The position numbers and the translations under genes were made by a program. Below are positions 44,182 to 53,411 of a stretch of 64,000 nucleotides of DNA, piece by piece; the stretch's first letter is position 1; every line of letters starts with the position of its first letter. The DNA comes from Roseivirga thermotolerans (GTDB taxonomy: Bacteria > Bacteroidota > Bacteroidia > Cytophagales > Cyclobacteriaceae), in contig NZ_BNAG01000003.1 in NCBI RefSeq assembly GCF_014653175.1, forward strand, positions 434,001 to 498,000. The letters run 5' to 3'. The notes under the pieces were generated by a model that was not told the DNA's origin, made no database searches, and was given only the letters and a program-made list of their open reading frames with translations.

Positions 44182-45753
44182 ATGAAACGGGAGAAAATGG
44201 TAAAGCGGCTCAAGAAACAAAAGGAGCCCTGGGATATAGTAGTAATTGGCGGTGGAGCTACCGGCTTGGGTGTGGCGGTAGATGCGGCTTCTCGTGGGTA
44301 TAAAACCCTACTACTGGAACAGCACGACTTCGCCAAGGGTACATCGAGCCGAAGTACAAAGTTGGTGCATGGAGGGGTTCGGTATTTGCAACAAGGTGAT
44401 ATTTCGTTGGTGCTTGAAGCCCTGAAAGAACGAGGACTCATGATCAAAAACGCTCCCCATCTGGTCAAAAATCAGGCGTTTGTTATTCCCAACTATGAGT
44501 GGTGGGACGGCCCCTTCTATCAGGTAGGTTTGAAGGTTTACGACCTGATGTCCGGCAAATTAGGCATTGGTTCTTCAAAAAAGCTTTCTAAAGAAGAAAC
44601 TATAAAATACATACCCACTATTGGGCAGCATGGCCTCAAGGGAGGTGTGGTCTATTACGATGGCCAGTTCGATGATGCCCGAATGGCTCTTTCCCTGGCC
44701 AAAACAGCCCGTCAGTTCAATGGTGTAGTACTCAATTACTTTCCCGTGATAGACCTTATTAAAAATGAAGAAGGGATAATTTGCGGTGTAAAAGCCAAAG
44801 ATCAGGAAACGGGTAAAGTTCACGCCATAAAGGCCCGGGCAGTTATTAATGCTACAGGTGTTTTTGCCGATAAGGTGAAAAAAATGGATGAGCCTGAAGT
44901 GAAAGACATGATTCAGCCCAGCCAGGGTATTCATTTGGTGGTGAGTAAGGAATTTTTGCCCGATAAGTATGCCATTATGGTTCCACAAACCAAAGATGGG
45001 AGGGTAATGTTTGCCGTGCCCTGGCACGATAAGGTGGTGTTGGGAACTACCGATACCATGCGCGAAAAGCCTGAGTTGGAGCCTAAGGCTCTGGATAGTG
45101 AAATAGACTTTATTTTGGAAACCGCAGGGCAGTATTTGTTAAAACAGCCTACCCGTGCCGATGTGTTGAGCGTGTTTTCCGGCCTGCGCCCACTCGCCAA
45201 ACCCGAAGGGGAGGGCAAGTCGACCAAAGAGATTTCGAGGCATCACAAAGTCATGATTTCGCAGTCGGGGCTTATTACGATTATTGGGGGCAAGTGGACC
45301 ACCTACAGAAAAATGGCCGAAGACACTGTAGACAATGCCATACTTATTGGAGCCCTGCCCGAGCGTAAATGTATAACCTATAACCTGCCTGTCTATGGTT
45401 ACGATAAGAACCTGGATATTACCTCAGACCCTCTGGCTGTTTATGGCATAGAAAAATATTCGCTTTTAGAGATGGAGGAAGAAGACCCGACCCTGGCCGA
45501 AGTACTCAGTGAAGACTTGCCCCTGAGAAAATCGCAGGTGGTGTGGGCAGTGCGCAACGAAATGGCCAGAACACTGGAAGATATGCTGGCAAGACGAGTG
45601 AGAGGACTTTTTCTAAATGCCAGAGAGAGCTTAAGAGTGGCTCCTCAGGTAGCTGCTATTATGGCTGCCGAACTGGGGAAAGACGATGAATGGATTGATG
45701 ATCAGTTGGAAGAGTTTTCGGAGGTTGCCCGCAACTATATGATCATGAGCTAA
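44182..45753 (+). CDS. glpD: FAD-dependent glycerol-3-phosphate dehydrogenase
   Basis: 523 residues. The FAD Rossmann motif IGGGATGLGVAVDAASRG is near the start, followed by TSSRSTKLVHGGVRYLQQGD, the GlpD signature. Later motifs are GGVVYYDGQFDDARMALS, NATGVFADKV, VLGTTDTM and GGKWTTYRKMAED. The C-terminal cap (VWAVRNEMARTLEDMLARR) completes it. It oxidises glycerol 3-phosphate to dihydroxyacetone phosphate at the membrane, passing electrons to quinone. A highly basic start (MKREKMVKRLKKQKEPWD) may help membrane association. Confidence 0.98.
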   Translation: MKREKMVKRLKKQKEPWDIVVIGGGATGLGVAVDAASRGYKTLLLEQHDFAKGTSSRSTKLVHGGVRYLQQGDISLVLEALKERGLMIKNAPHLVKNQAFVIPNYEWWDGPFYQVGLKVYDLMSGKLGIGSSKKLSKEETIKYIPTIGQHGLKGGVVYYDGQFDDARMALSLAKTARQFNGVVLNYFPVIDLIKNEEGIICGVKAKDQETGKVHAIKARAVINATGVFADKVKKMDEPEVKDMIQPSQGIHLVVSKEFLPDKYAIMVPQTKDGRVMFAVPWHDKVVLGTTDTMREKPELEPKALDSEIDFILETAGQYLLKQPTRADVLSVFSGLRPLAKPEGEGKSTKEISRHHKVMISQSGLITIIGGKWTTYRKMAEDTVDNAILIGALPERKCITYNLPVYGYDKNLDITSDPLAVYGIEKYSLLEMEEEDPTLAEVLSEDLPLRKSQVVWAVRNEMARTLEDMLARRVRGLFLNARESLRVAPQVAAIMAAELGKDDEWIDDQLEEFSEVARNYMIMS

Positions 45754-45775
45754 TGGTTCATTACATAGCAGTGCT

Positions 45776-46228
45776 TCAATGAATCTCTACCAAGTTGCGC
45801 ATATCAGTAGTGCCCAGTCGTTTCACAACAATTTCTCCATCTTTAAATTCTAAGAGAACGATGGCCGAAATTTTATCCGATTGACCCTTCCACTTCAGGT
45901 TTTCATTCACATTAGCTTCCAGATTCATTTTTTTAAGCTTCATATTGGTGTCGTTTCTAACACTCATTAGGCACGACCCACCCTTGCGGTCTACGAGAAT
46001 TTGCAAGCCCAGAAAACCTTCTGCTTTTTTAAGCATTTTATAGTCCCAACCGGAGGTAATCACCGATTTGAGTTTTTCATTGTCTATTTCAGCAATTATT
46101 CTGGTTTCCTCATACTTAAACTCGTCCAGGTAGCAGTTTTCAAACCGCTCAGGATATACATACTGACCATAAAGGCCGGGAAGACATAAAAATGTAAATA
46201 GCATGCCGTAAAAAGCTGATCGTCTCAT
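45776..46228 (-). CDS. Exported protein of unknown function
   Basis: 150 residues from MRRSAFYGMLFTFLC, giving a signal peptide ending in GLYGQ; an in-frame start at 46282 adds 18 residues without signal character. The mature part resembles a small alpha/beta or TonB-C-like unit (FLGLQILVDRKGGSCLMSVRND, then MNLEANVNENLKWKG, LLEFKDGEIVVKRLG) seen in uncharacterised Bacteroidota exported proteins. It is convergent with glpD, 22 bases away. Confidence 0.75.
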   Translation of the reverse strand: MRRSAFYGMLFTFLCLPGLYGQYVYPERFENCYLDEFKYEETRIIAEIDNEKLKSVITSGWDYKMLKKAEGFLGLQILVDRKGGSCLMSVRNDTNMKLKKMNLEANVNENLKWKGQSDKISAIVLLEFKDGEIVVKRLGTTDMRNLVEIH

Positions 46229-46607
46229 AAAATAAAGTTCGGAAGTTTCCGGCTTATGGCAAAACCACTTTCCAAATACCAAAAATTACGATCGGTTTTG
46301 TCCCCGAAGACGGGCACGCTTCGCTCGTCAAATGAAGATTTGTCCGGATGTCAGAAAAAAAAACATAACCCAATAAAATTTTTACAAAGGGGATTTTGGA
46401 GGTTGATGCCTATTGAAAAACTGTATTTGTGTAATCTGAATGACGATTTAGTAACCAGTTAAGAAGAATTTTATTTGGTGTAGTAAATCGTTTGCAAAGA
46501 AAAATTTTGAAAAAAAGTGAAAATCCCTTGAACCATTTACTGGTTATGTGCGTCTATCAGGAAGTTGGAAACTTTGGGTAACCTTAAAGTTTCCCTAGTA
46601 TCAAACC
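46229..46607. other. Control region upstream of the TetR-efflux operon
   Basis: 379 bases with no credible gene; a 68-codon open frame on the plus strand has no family features. It holds two related dyads at 46452-46461 and 46538-46547, and CGTTTGCAAA at 46489-46498, which also occurs upstream of ald. Confidence 0.6.
46452..46547. promoter_or_regulatory. Pair of TAACCAGTWA sites upstream of tetR
   Basis: TAACCAGTTA (46452-46461) and, inverted, TTACTGGTTA (46538-46547) share nine of ten bases and are 86 bases apart. The TAAC-GTTA symmetry fits a TetR dimer site; self-regulation by the adjacent TetR protein is inferred. Confidence 0.4.
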
Positions 46608-47240
46608 ATGGAAGTAAGAGATAAGATTGTAGAAAAGGCCGGAGAACTCATGTTAATGTACGGTATTCGTACGGTAACAATGGACGATATCTCCAGAGAT
46701 CTCGGCATTTCGAAAAAGACCATTTACCAATATTTTAAGGATAAGAAAGACCTGGTAAATACCATAACAGCCCTGCATCTGGATATTGAGAAGTCTCGGT
46801 TCGAATCTACCGAACTAAGAAGCGAGAACAGTGTGCATGAACTTATACTTATTTCTCAATGCCTGCGCGAGTCTATCAAAGACATGCGTATGAACGTGCT
46901 CAACGACCTGCAGAAGTTTTATCCGGAAGCCTGGAAAATGTTTGAAAACTTTAAACGCAATACCATGCTTTGTTCCATTACCCGGGTAATTATAAAAGGT
47001 CAGGAAGAGGGGTATTTCAGGAAAGAGATAGACCCACACCTAATTTCTATAATGCGCATGGAGCAGGTACACACATTTATTATTAACCAGAATCTTTATC
47101 CAAAAGAGAAATACACCCTTGCAGAGGTGCAAATGCAGTTGTTCGATCATTTCGTGCACGGCCTGTTCACCCCTGCAGGTTATCAACTTTTTAACCAGTA
47201 CACAACAGCAAAACTCAAATCAAATGAAACGCTCAGTTAA
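46608..47240 (+). CDS. TetR/AcrR family transcriptional regulator
   Basis: 210 residues. The N-terminal HTH is at about 1-50 (IVEKAGELMLMYGIRTVTMDDI, ending in LGISKKTIYQYFKDKKDL, quoted in parts). The C-terminal ligand domain is all-helical. It is the first gene of an efflux operon; the tolC start lies 17 bases inside its 3' end, so translation is probably coupled. It likely represses or activates the pump in response to a transported compound. Confidence 0.95.
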   Translation: MEVRDKIVEKAGELMLMYGIRTVTMDDISRDLGISKKTIYQYFKDKKDLVNTITALHLDIEKSRFESTELRSENSVHELILISQCLRESIKDMRMNVLNDLQKFYPEAWKMFENFKRNTMLCSITRVIIKGQEEGYFRKEIDPHLISIMRMEQVHTFIINQNLYPKEKYTLAEVQMQLFDHFVHGLFTPAGYQLFNQYTTAKLKSNETLS

Positions 47241-48570
47241 GAGAGTAAGCGCTTTACTACTGATGCTTCTTACGGCAGTTTCCGTAAGCGCTCAGGAATC
47301 ATTTTCTCTTGAAGAGGCCATTCAATATGCGCTGCAAAACAATGAGAATTTGAAAATTGCGATGGTAAATACCAGCGATGCGGAGGCCCAGGTGGGTGAA
47401 ACACGTGCCGATGGTCTGCCACAAATCAATGCCAATTTTGGCTATACGAACAATACGCAAATTCCGGTAAACATTGTACCGGCCAATGTGTTCGATCCCA
47501 ATGCTCCTGAAGGTGCCACTGCAGCCATTCGCTTTGGTGTTCAACACCAGGGGCAGTTTGGAGTAAATGCCTCTCAGATGATCTGGGATGGCTCCTTTTT
47601 TATCGGCCTCAAAGCTGCTAAAACCCTTCGCGAGAAGGTTGTGGTAGACGAACTCAAGGTTCGGGAAGATGTAATTGAGCAGGTTACAAAAGCCTATTAT
47701 CTGGTGCTGGTCAATCAGGTTCGAACCAACCTGATTGAAGCCAATATTGCCACGCTCGATTCTACCCTGAGAGAAACCAGAGCTTTGTATGAAAATGGGT
47801 TTGCTGAGAAAATTGATGTGAGCAGAATTCAGGTACAGCTCAATAACCTGAAGGCCGAACGCAGCGGAGTAGATCAGGCCATATTGGCAAGCAAAAATCT
47901 ACTCAAGTTTGCCATGGGAATGCCGGTAGAAACTCCAATTACACTATCGGAAGAGCTCGATAATTTTGATTTTGAGTATTCGGCTTCTGAGGTAGATGCT
48001 TTCTCGGTAGGCGATCGGCTGGAACTACAGCAAGTAGAGTTTCTGAAACGTTTGGCAGAGCTAGACATTAAGAATACCTATTCTCAATACATTCCTAAAG
48101 TGAGTTTTACAGCCGCCTGGGGAAGAAATACCGGAAACGATCAGTTTGGCAACCTTTGGAACGAAAACCGACAATGGTTTACCAACTCCAATATTGGACT
48201 CAATATTAGTATTCCGGTGTTTGACGGACTCAGAAAGAAGTATACGGTGGAGCGCAAGAAGTATCAGCTAGAAACGCTCAACTATCAGCAGTCGCTGCTA
48301 TCCAATAGTCTTAGACAGCAACTTATAAACTCAAAAATGGCTCTCGATGTAAACCTCGAAAGGCTGGCGGTTCAGGAAGATAATCTGGAACTAGCCCAGG
48401 AGGTAGTGGAAGTTACACGTGCAAAATATACTGCAGGTGTTGGTTCTAACCTTGAGCTCATAGATGCAGAACAATCTTACAAAGTGGCCGAGGTCAACTA
48501 CCTCACCGCCTTATATGACGCCATTGTGGCAAAAATTGATTTAGACAAAGCCCTGGGCAAACTCAACTAA
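47224..48570 (+). CDS. TolC family outer-membrane efflux channel
   Basis: 448 residues from MKRSVKRVSALLLMLL, with a signal peptide ending SVSAQ. An upstream in-frame start at 47119 lies inside the TetR gene and is unlikely. Two OEP repeats are visible, with SLEEAIQYALQNN at the start of the first and TRALYENGFAEKIDVSRI/TRAKYTAGVGSNLELIDAE as the paired helix motifs. It would form the outer-membrane exit duct of the RND pump encoded just downstream. Confidence 0.95.
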   Translation: MKRSVKRVSALLLMLLTAVSVSAQESFSLEEAIQYALQNNENLKIAMVNTSDAEAQVGETRADGLPQINANFGYTNNTQIPVNIVPANVFDPNAPEGATAAIRFGVQHQGQFGVNASQMIWDGSFFIGLKAAKTLREKVVVDELKVREDVIEQVTKAYYLVLVNQVRTNLIEANIATLDSTLRETRALYENGFAEKIDVSRIQVQLNNLKAERSGVDQAILASKNLLKFAMGMPVETPITLSEELDNFDFEYSASEVDAFSVGDRLELQQVEFLKRLAELDIKNTYSQYIPKVSFTAAWGRNTGNDQFGNLWNENRQWFTNSNIGLNISIPVFDGLRKKYTVERKKYQLETLNYQQSLLSNSLRQQLINSKMALDVNLERLAVQEDNLELAQEVVEVTRAKYTAGVGSNLELIDAEQSYKVAEVNYLTALYDAIVAKIDLDKALGKLN

Positions 48571-48594
48571 CAACAACCAAGAAAAAATTAAGCA

Positions 48595-49731
48595 ATGAAA
48601 TCGTTAAGAATCTCTACACTTTTTATCATGGCCGCTGTATTAGTAGCGAGCTGTGGGCAGGGTGAAGGCACACTTGAAGATAAAAAAGAACGCCTCAATG
48701 CTGCCAAAGAAGAAATTAAGGCCTTACAAAATGAAGTAGCTACACTGGAAAAGGAGATAGCTGCTCAAGACCCTGAGTTTGGTAAGGTAAAAGAAAACGC
48801 TACCCTTATTACTACTGTGGTAGCCAACAAAGAAGACTTCAGTCATAAAATTGAAGTTAGAGGCAATGTGCAGTCAAGAACCAATGTGTTCATTAGTGCC
48901 GAAACCATGGGACAGCTTACCGCTGTAAATGTGGTTGAAGGACAGTATGTAAACAAAGGCCAGGTTTTGGCAACCATCGATTCTGAAACTCTTGAGAAGA
49001 ACATTGAGGAGGTAAAGAATCAGTTGGAGTTTGCGACCACCGTTTTCGAAAAAAGAGACCGCTTGTGGAAGCAAAATATTGGTACCGAAATAGACTATTT
49101 GCAGGCCAAGAACAACAAAGAGTCGTTGGAGAAGTCTTTGGCTACTTTACAAACTCAGTTGGAAAAGACCAAAATTAAAGCACCGTTTTCAGGCACTATA
49201 GAGCAAGTTCCGGCCAGTGCAGGTCAGGTGGTGCAACCGGGCACTCCCATTGCTTTTTTGGTAAGCAACCAGAATATGTACATTACGGCTGAAGTATCTG
49301 AGGCCTACATTGGAAAGTTTAAGAGAGGAGATAAGGTCAAAGTAAGCCTTCCGGCTTTAGGAGCAGAGTTCGAAAGCACCATAAGCACAGTAGGTAGTGT
49401 AATCAACCAGGCCAGCAGAACTTTTACCGTAGAAGTAAAACTGCCTAACGTGGCCGAATACCTAAAAACTAACCTCGTAGCCATTGTTCAACTCACAGAC
49501 TATCAAGTAGACGAAGCTGTGGTTATTCCATCCAGAATTATACAAGAAGACTTTGAAGGCAACTTTGTATACAAAGTCAATGGAAAGAAGGCCGAGAAAA
49601 TTCATGTGACCTTAGGCAAAACCTATGATGGTAAGTCAGAAGTTTTGGCCGGACTAAATGGTGGAGAGACCATCGTAGACAAAGGCAACAGAAGTATTGC
49701 CGATGGCACCATTGTTAGTGTTCAAAACTAA
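48595..49731 (+). CDS. RND efflux periplasmic adaptor (membrane fusion lipoprotein)
   Basis: 378 residues with lipobox VLVASC (Cys20), so it is anchored in a membrane by lipid. A coiled coil (LNAAKEEIKALQNEVATLEK) precedes the HlyD/biotinyl-lipoyl-like core (GQLTAVNVVEGQYVNKGQVL, then KTKIKAPFSGTIEQV). The beta-barrel part has ITAEVSEAYIGKFKRGDKV and the end GLNGGETIVDKGNRSIADGT. It links the TolC channel to the RND transporter. It starts 24 bases after tolC in the same operon. Confidence 0.96.
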   Translation: MKSLRISTLFIMAAVLVASCGQGEGTLEDKKERLNAAKEEIKALQNEVATLEKEIAAQDPEFGKVKENATLITTVVANKEDFSHKIEVRGNVQSRTNVFISAETMGQLTAVNVVEGQYVNKGQVLATIDSETLEKNIEEVKNQLEFATTVFEKRDRLWKQNIGTEIDYLQAKNNKESLEKSLATLQTQLEKTKIKAPFSGTIEQVPASAGQVVQPGTPIAFLVSNQNMYITAEVSEAYIGKFKRGDKVKVSLPALGAEFESTISTVGSVINQASRTFTVEVKLPNVAEYLKTNLVAIVQLTDYQVDEAVVIPSRIIQEDFEGNFVYKVNGKKAEKIHVTLGKTYDGKSEVLAGLNGGETIVDKGNRSIADGTIVSVQN

Positions 49732-49753
49732 TCACACTTAAGAAATCACCATT

Positions 49754-52700
49754 ATGGCAGATGATAAACAAAAAATTGTAGATAAAGAGTTTGGGCTCAC
49801 CTCCCTCTCTCTGCGCAATAAGATCACCGTTTATGTGCTGACCTTACTAATTACTGTAGCAGGTATATATTCCTACATTACCCTACCCAAAGAGAATTTT
49901 CCGGAGGTAGAACAGCCAACAGTTTATGTAAGTACCGTACACCCCGGTAACTCTCCCGAAGATATGGAGAGCCTCATTACCCGTGAGTTGGAGAAGGAGA
50001 TCAACACCATAGAAGGGGTTGATAACATTCAATCTACTTCTGTTCAAGACTACTCAGCTATTGTTATTGAGTTTCAGGTTGGAATAGATGTAGATGAGGC
50101 GGTAATTGATGTGAAAGACGCGGTAGACCGTGCCAAATCCGAATTGCCAAGCGATCTGAAAAGCGACCCGGAAGTAATTAAGTTTAGCTTTTCAGAGAAC
50201 TTCCCCATACTTAATATTAACCTTACCGATCCCAGCAAAACTCTCGATGAGCTGAATGATATTGCTGAGTATCTGGAAGATGAAATCGAGAAATTTCCTG
50301 AAGTATCGAAAGTCAATATTGTTGGGGTAGATGAGAAGGAAGTTGAAATAAAAGTAGACCCGTTTAAACTAGAAGCCAGAAAGGTAACTTTTCAAGACAT
50401 TGAGAATGCTATTTCGGCTGAGAACGTGACCCTTTCGGGAGGAAACGTGATTCAGGATGGCTTAAGAAGAAACGTACGGGTGGTGGGAGAGTTTGATGAC
50501 CCCAGCCAGCTTGAAGAAGTTATCATTAGCAATGAAGATGGTAACATAGTCTATCTGAAAGATGTAGCCACCGTAGAGTTCGGTTACAAAGACAAGCAGA
50601 ACTATGCTCGTTTGGATCTGAACCCGGTAGTGAAAATAGACGTGATGAAACGAAGTGGCGAAAACCTATTGGTGGCCACCGACAAAATCATGAACCTGAT
50701 TCAGGAGAGCCGCGACAAAGGAGCCATACCTGAAAGTGTTAAAGTGACCATTACCAACGATCAGTCTAAAGACACTCGTGAGCAGGTAAGCTCTTTAGGT
50801 AACAACATTATTTTTGGAGTAATTCTCGTAGTTACGGTACTGCTGTTCTTCTTGGGTACCAGAAACTCTCTGTTTGTGGGTATGGCCATTCCGTTGTCTA
50901 TGTTCATGGCGTTAATGATTCTTGGGCTTTCGGGCATCACCATTAACACTATGACTCTTTTTGCCCTCATTATGGCTTTGGGTATGCTCGTAGACAACGG
51001 TATTGTGGTGGTTGAAAACGTATACCGTCTGATGGAGGAGGGATTGAGCCCAATGGCTGCGACCAGACGTGGAGTTGGAGAAGTGGCCTTGCCTATTATT
51101 TCTTCAACAGCTACTACTCTTGCGGCCTTTGTGCCACTGGCTTTCTGGCCGGGCATAATCGGAGAGTTTATGCTCTACTTGCCGCTAACACTCATGATCA
51201 CCCTGGGGTCTTCACTATTCGTGGCCCTGGTTATTAACCCTGTGTTCATTGCTTCATTTATGCGGGTGGATGGAACCAGAGTGATCGACAACAAAAAAGT
51301 GATTATAAGATCGACCATTGCTATTGTAGTGGGAGCAGTGTTTGCCCTTGGTTTGGAGCTCATAATGTTTGGCAACCTGCTCATGCTCATAGGAGTAATT
51401 ACACTTCTCAATGTCTATGTGTTGGGGCCATTGTCCAGAAAGTTTCAGGCTACTGTGTTGCCGGCTTTGGAGAATCGCTATGAGAAAATATTGAAATCGG
51501 CCGTAAGACATCCGTTCCTCTACCTGGGTGGAGCCTTTGGTTTGCTGTTTCTCTCACTGGGCATTTTTGCCACCAACACGCCCAATGTTATTTTCTTCCC
51601 TGAGAACGAGCCGCGCTATGTCAATGTGTTTGTGGAGTTTCCGGTTGGTACTGACATTGAGAAAACCAACACATTTGCCCAAAACATAGAAGAGCAGGTG
51701 CTAGAAATTATTAAGCCCTACGAGTCTATTGTAGAGTCAGTTACCACCAACGTGTCGCAAGGAGCGGCCGACCCCAACGACCCAACGGCCGTAGGTCAGT
51801 CTGAAGAGCCTCACAAGGCACGGATTACGGTGAACTTTATTGAAAGTAAGCTGCGTGGCGACCTGAATACGAAAGATGTAATGGAGGCCATTCGCGAGCA
51901 GGTAAAACTGGAGCCTGGAGTAACCCTAACTGTAGACAAGGATGCTGCCGGTCCTCCAACGGGAAAGCCCATTAACCTGGAGATAATTGGTGAAGATTTG
52001 GAAACCCTGATTAGTCTTGGCGAGCGCGTTAAACAGCGCATCGATGAGTCCGGAATTGAGGGGATTGAGCAACTTAAGAGTTCTCTTGAGTTGGGTAAGC
52101 CCGAGTTGGTTATTGAAATAGACAGAGACAATGCTCGCAGGTTTGGACTCAGTACCTATTCTGTAGCCAATGAAATCCGTACGGCTCTTTTTGGTAAAGA
52201 GGTATCGAAATACAAAGAGGGAGAAGATAGCTACGAGATTAATGTTCGGTTGAATCAGGATTACAGATACGATATAGATGCTCTGCTTAACAAGAACATT
52301 ACGTTTAGAGACCAGAGCAGTGGTCGTTTGGTGCAGGTGCCTATTTCTGCCGTAGCCGATGTGCGCTACAGCTCAACCTATGGTTCTATTAAGCGAAAAG
52401 ATCTCGATAGGGTAGTAACGCTTAGTTCCAACGTGTTGGGAGGTTATAACCCCACAGAAATTAACAACCAATTGAAAGAACTCATGGCCGATTTTCCAAT
52501 GCCCAATGGCTATAGCTATGCCTTTACCGGAGAGCAGGAAGAACAGGCCGAAAACATGGCTTTCCTTTCCAAGGCATTGTTGATTGCCGTGTTTATGATT
52601 TTCCTAATCATTGTTTCGCAGTTCAATAAAATTACGGCTCCGTTTATAATCATGATTTCCGTATTGCTAAGTACGGTGGGGGTATTCCTCGGCCTGGTAG

Positions 52701-53230
52701 CTTTTAATATGGACTTTGTGGTAATTATGACCATGGTGGGTATTATTGCCTTGGCAGGGGTTGTAGTGAACAATGCCATTGTATTGATCGACTTTATTGA
52801 GTTGACCAGAAAAAGAAAGAGACGTGAGTTGGGGCTTGATGAAGAAGATGGAAGGCTGCCTATGGAAGAGGTTGTCGACTCCATAATTATTGCCGGTAAA
52901 ACAAGGCTGCGTCCGGTATTGCTCACGGCCATTACCACCATCTTAGGTCTGGTTCCGTTGGCTATAGGTTTAAACATTGATTTTATTGGCGCATTTGCAA
53001 ACTACAATGCCGACTTCTACATAGGAGGAGATAACGTAGTCTTCTGGGGCCCAATGTCCTGGACGATTATATTCGGTCTTACGTTTGCTACTTTCTTTAC
53101 CCTCATTATAGTGCCAACCGCCTACCTCATTGCCGATAAGGTAATGTACAGGATTGCTAAATGGAGGGGAGATGTTTCCGTTTTAGATATGAGTGATCAT
53201 TCGGGCGATAAAAAAGAAGTTTTGGCCTGA
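49754..53230 (+). CDS. RND family efflux transporter permease
   Basis: 1158 residues, slightly longer than the usual 1030-1060. TM1 follows LSLRNKITVYVLTLLITVAG; the periplasmic start has LPKENFPEVEQPTVYVST. The conserved TM4 region GMLVDNGIVVVENVYR and TM10 region GIIALAGVVVNNAIVLIDF hold the Asp/Asn positions of the proton relay; the first keeps a single Asp rather than the AcrB-like pair. Loops at about 510-560 and near TM12 add extra hydrophobic segments. It expels a drug, metal or lipid substrate by proton exchange. The operon ends with a strong terminator after this gene. Confidence 0.96.
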   Translation: MADDKQKIVDKEFGLTSLSLRNKITVYVLTLLITVAGIYSYITLPKENFPEVEQPTVYVSTVHPGNSPEDMESLITRELEKEINTIEGVDNIQSTSVQDYSAIVIEFQVGIDVDEAVIDVKDAVDRAKSELPSDLKSDPEVIKFSFSENFPILNINLTDPSKTLDELNDIAEYLEDEIEKFPEVSKVNIVGVDEKEVEIKVDPFKLEARKVTFQDIENAISAENVTLSGGNVIQDGLRRNVRVVGEFDDPSQLEEVIISNEDGNIVYLKDVATVEFGYKDKQNYARLDLNPVVKIDVMKRSGENLLVATDKIMNLIQESRDKGAIPESVKVTITNDQSKDTREQVSSLGNNIIFGVILVVTVLLFFLGTRNSLFVGMAIPLSMFMALMILGLSGITINTMTLFALIMALGMLVDNGIVVVENVYRLMEEGLSPMAATRRGVGEVALPIISSTATTLAAFVPLAFWPGIIGEFMLYLPLTLMITLGSSLFVALVINPVFIASFMRVDGTRVIDNKKVIIRSTIAIVVGAVFALGLELIMFGNLLMLIGVITLLNVYVLGPLSRKFQATVLPALENRYEKILKSAVRHPFLYLGGAFGLLFLSLGIFATNTPNVIFFPENEPRYVNVFVEFPVGTDIEKTNTFAQNIEEQVLEIIKPYESIVESVTTNVSQGAADPNDPTAVGQSEEPHKARITVNFIESKLRGDLNTKDVMEAIREQVKLEPGVTLTVDKDAAGPPTGKPINLEIIGEDLETLISLGERVKQRIDESGIEGIEQLKSSLELGKPELVIEIDRDNARRFGLSTYSVANEIRTALFGKEVSKYKEGEDSYEINVRLNQDYRYDIDALLNKNITFRDQSSGRLVQVPISAVADVRYSSTYGSIKRKDLDRVVTLSSNVLGGYNPTEINNQLKELMADFPMPNGYSYAFTGEQEEQAENMAFLSKALLIAVFMIFLIIVSQFNKITAPFIIMISVLLSTVGVFLGLVAFNMDFVVIMTMVGIIALAGVVVNNAIVLIDFIELTRKRKRRELGLDEEDGRLPMEEVVDSIIIAGKTRLRPVLLTAITTILGLVPLAIGLNIDFIGAFANYNADFYIGGDNVVFWGPMSWTIIFGLTFATFFTLIIVPTAYLIADKVMYRIAKWRGDVSVLDMSDHSGDKKEVLA

Positions 53231-53304
53231 TGTTTGTTCTTAAAGATAACGTGGTGATTAGATTCCCAAGTTAGGGAGTCATTCATAGTTAAGGTTGATT
53301 TGGT

Positions 53305-53337
53305 GGCTCCCCCGAGAGGTCGGGGGAGTCTTTTTTT
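53305..53337 (+). terminator. Strong intrinsic terminator of the efflux operon
   Basis: GGCTCCCCCGA, loop GAGG, TCGGGGGAGTC, then seven T residues. The 11-bp GC-rich stem (one G-U pair) followed directly by the T tract is a textbook Rho-independent terminator. Confidence 0.93.
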
Positions 53338-53411
53338 ATTCCTTATTTTAATGTTTGATTTGATAGAATTTATCTGAACTATACCACTTCTTTGGCAGTT
53401 AGACAAAACGA

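Noticed and set aside
46256-46462. 68-codon plus-strand frame upstream of tetR
   Set aside because: No family features, and it covers probable operator sequences; more likely a chance frame.
47119-47223. Upstream extension of the TolC gene
   Set aside because: The added residues lie inside the TetR gene and precede a good signal peptide that starts at 47224.
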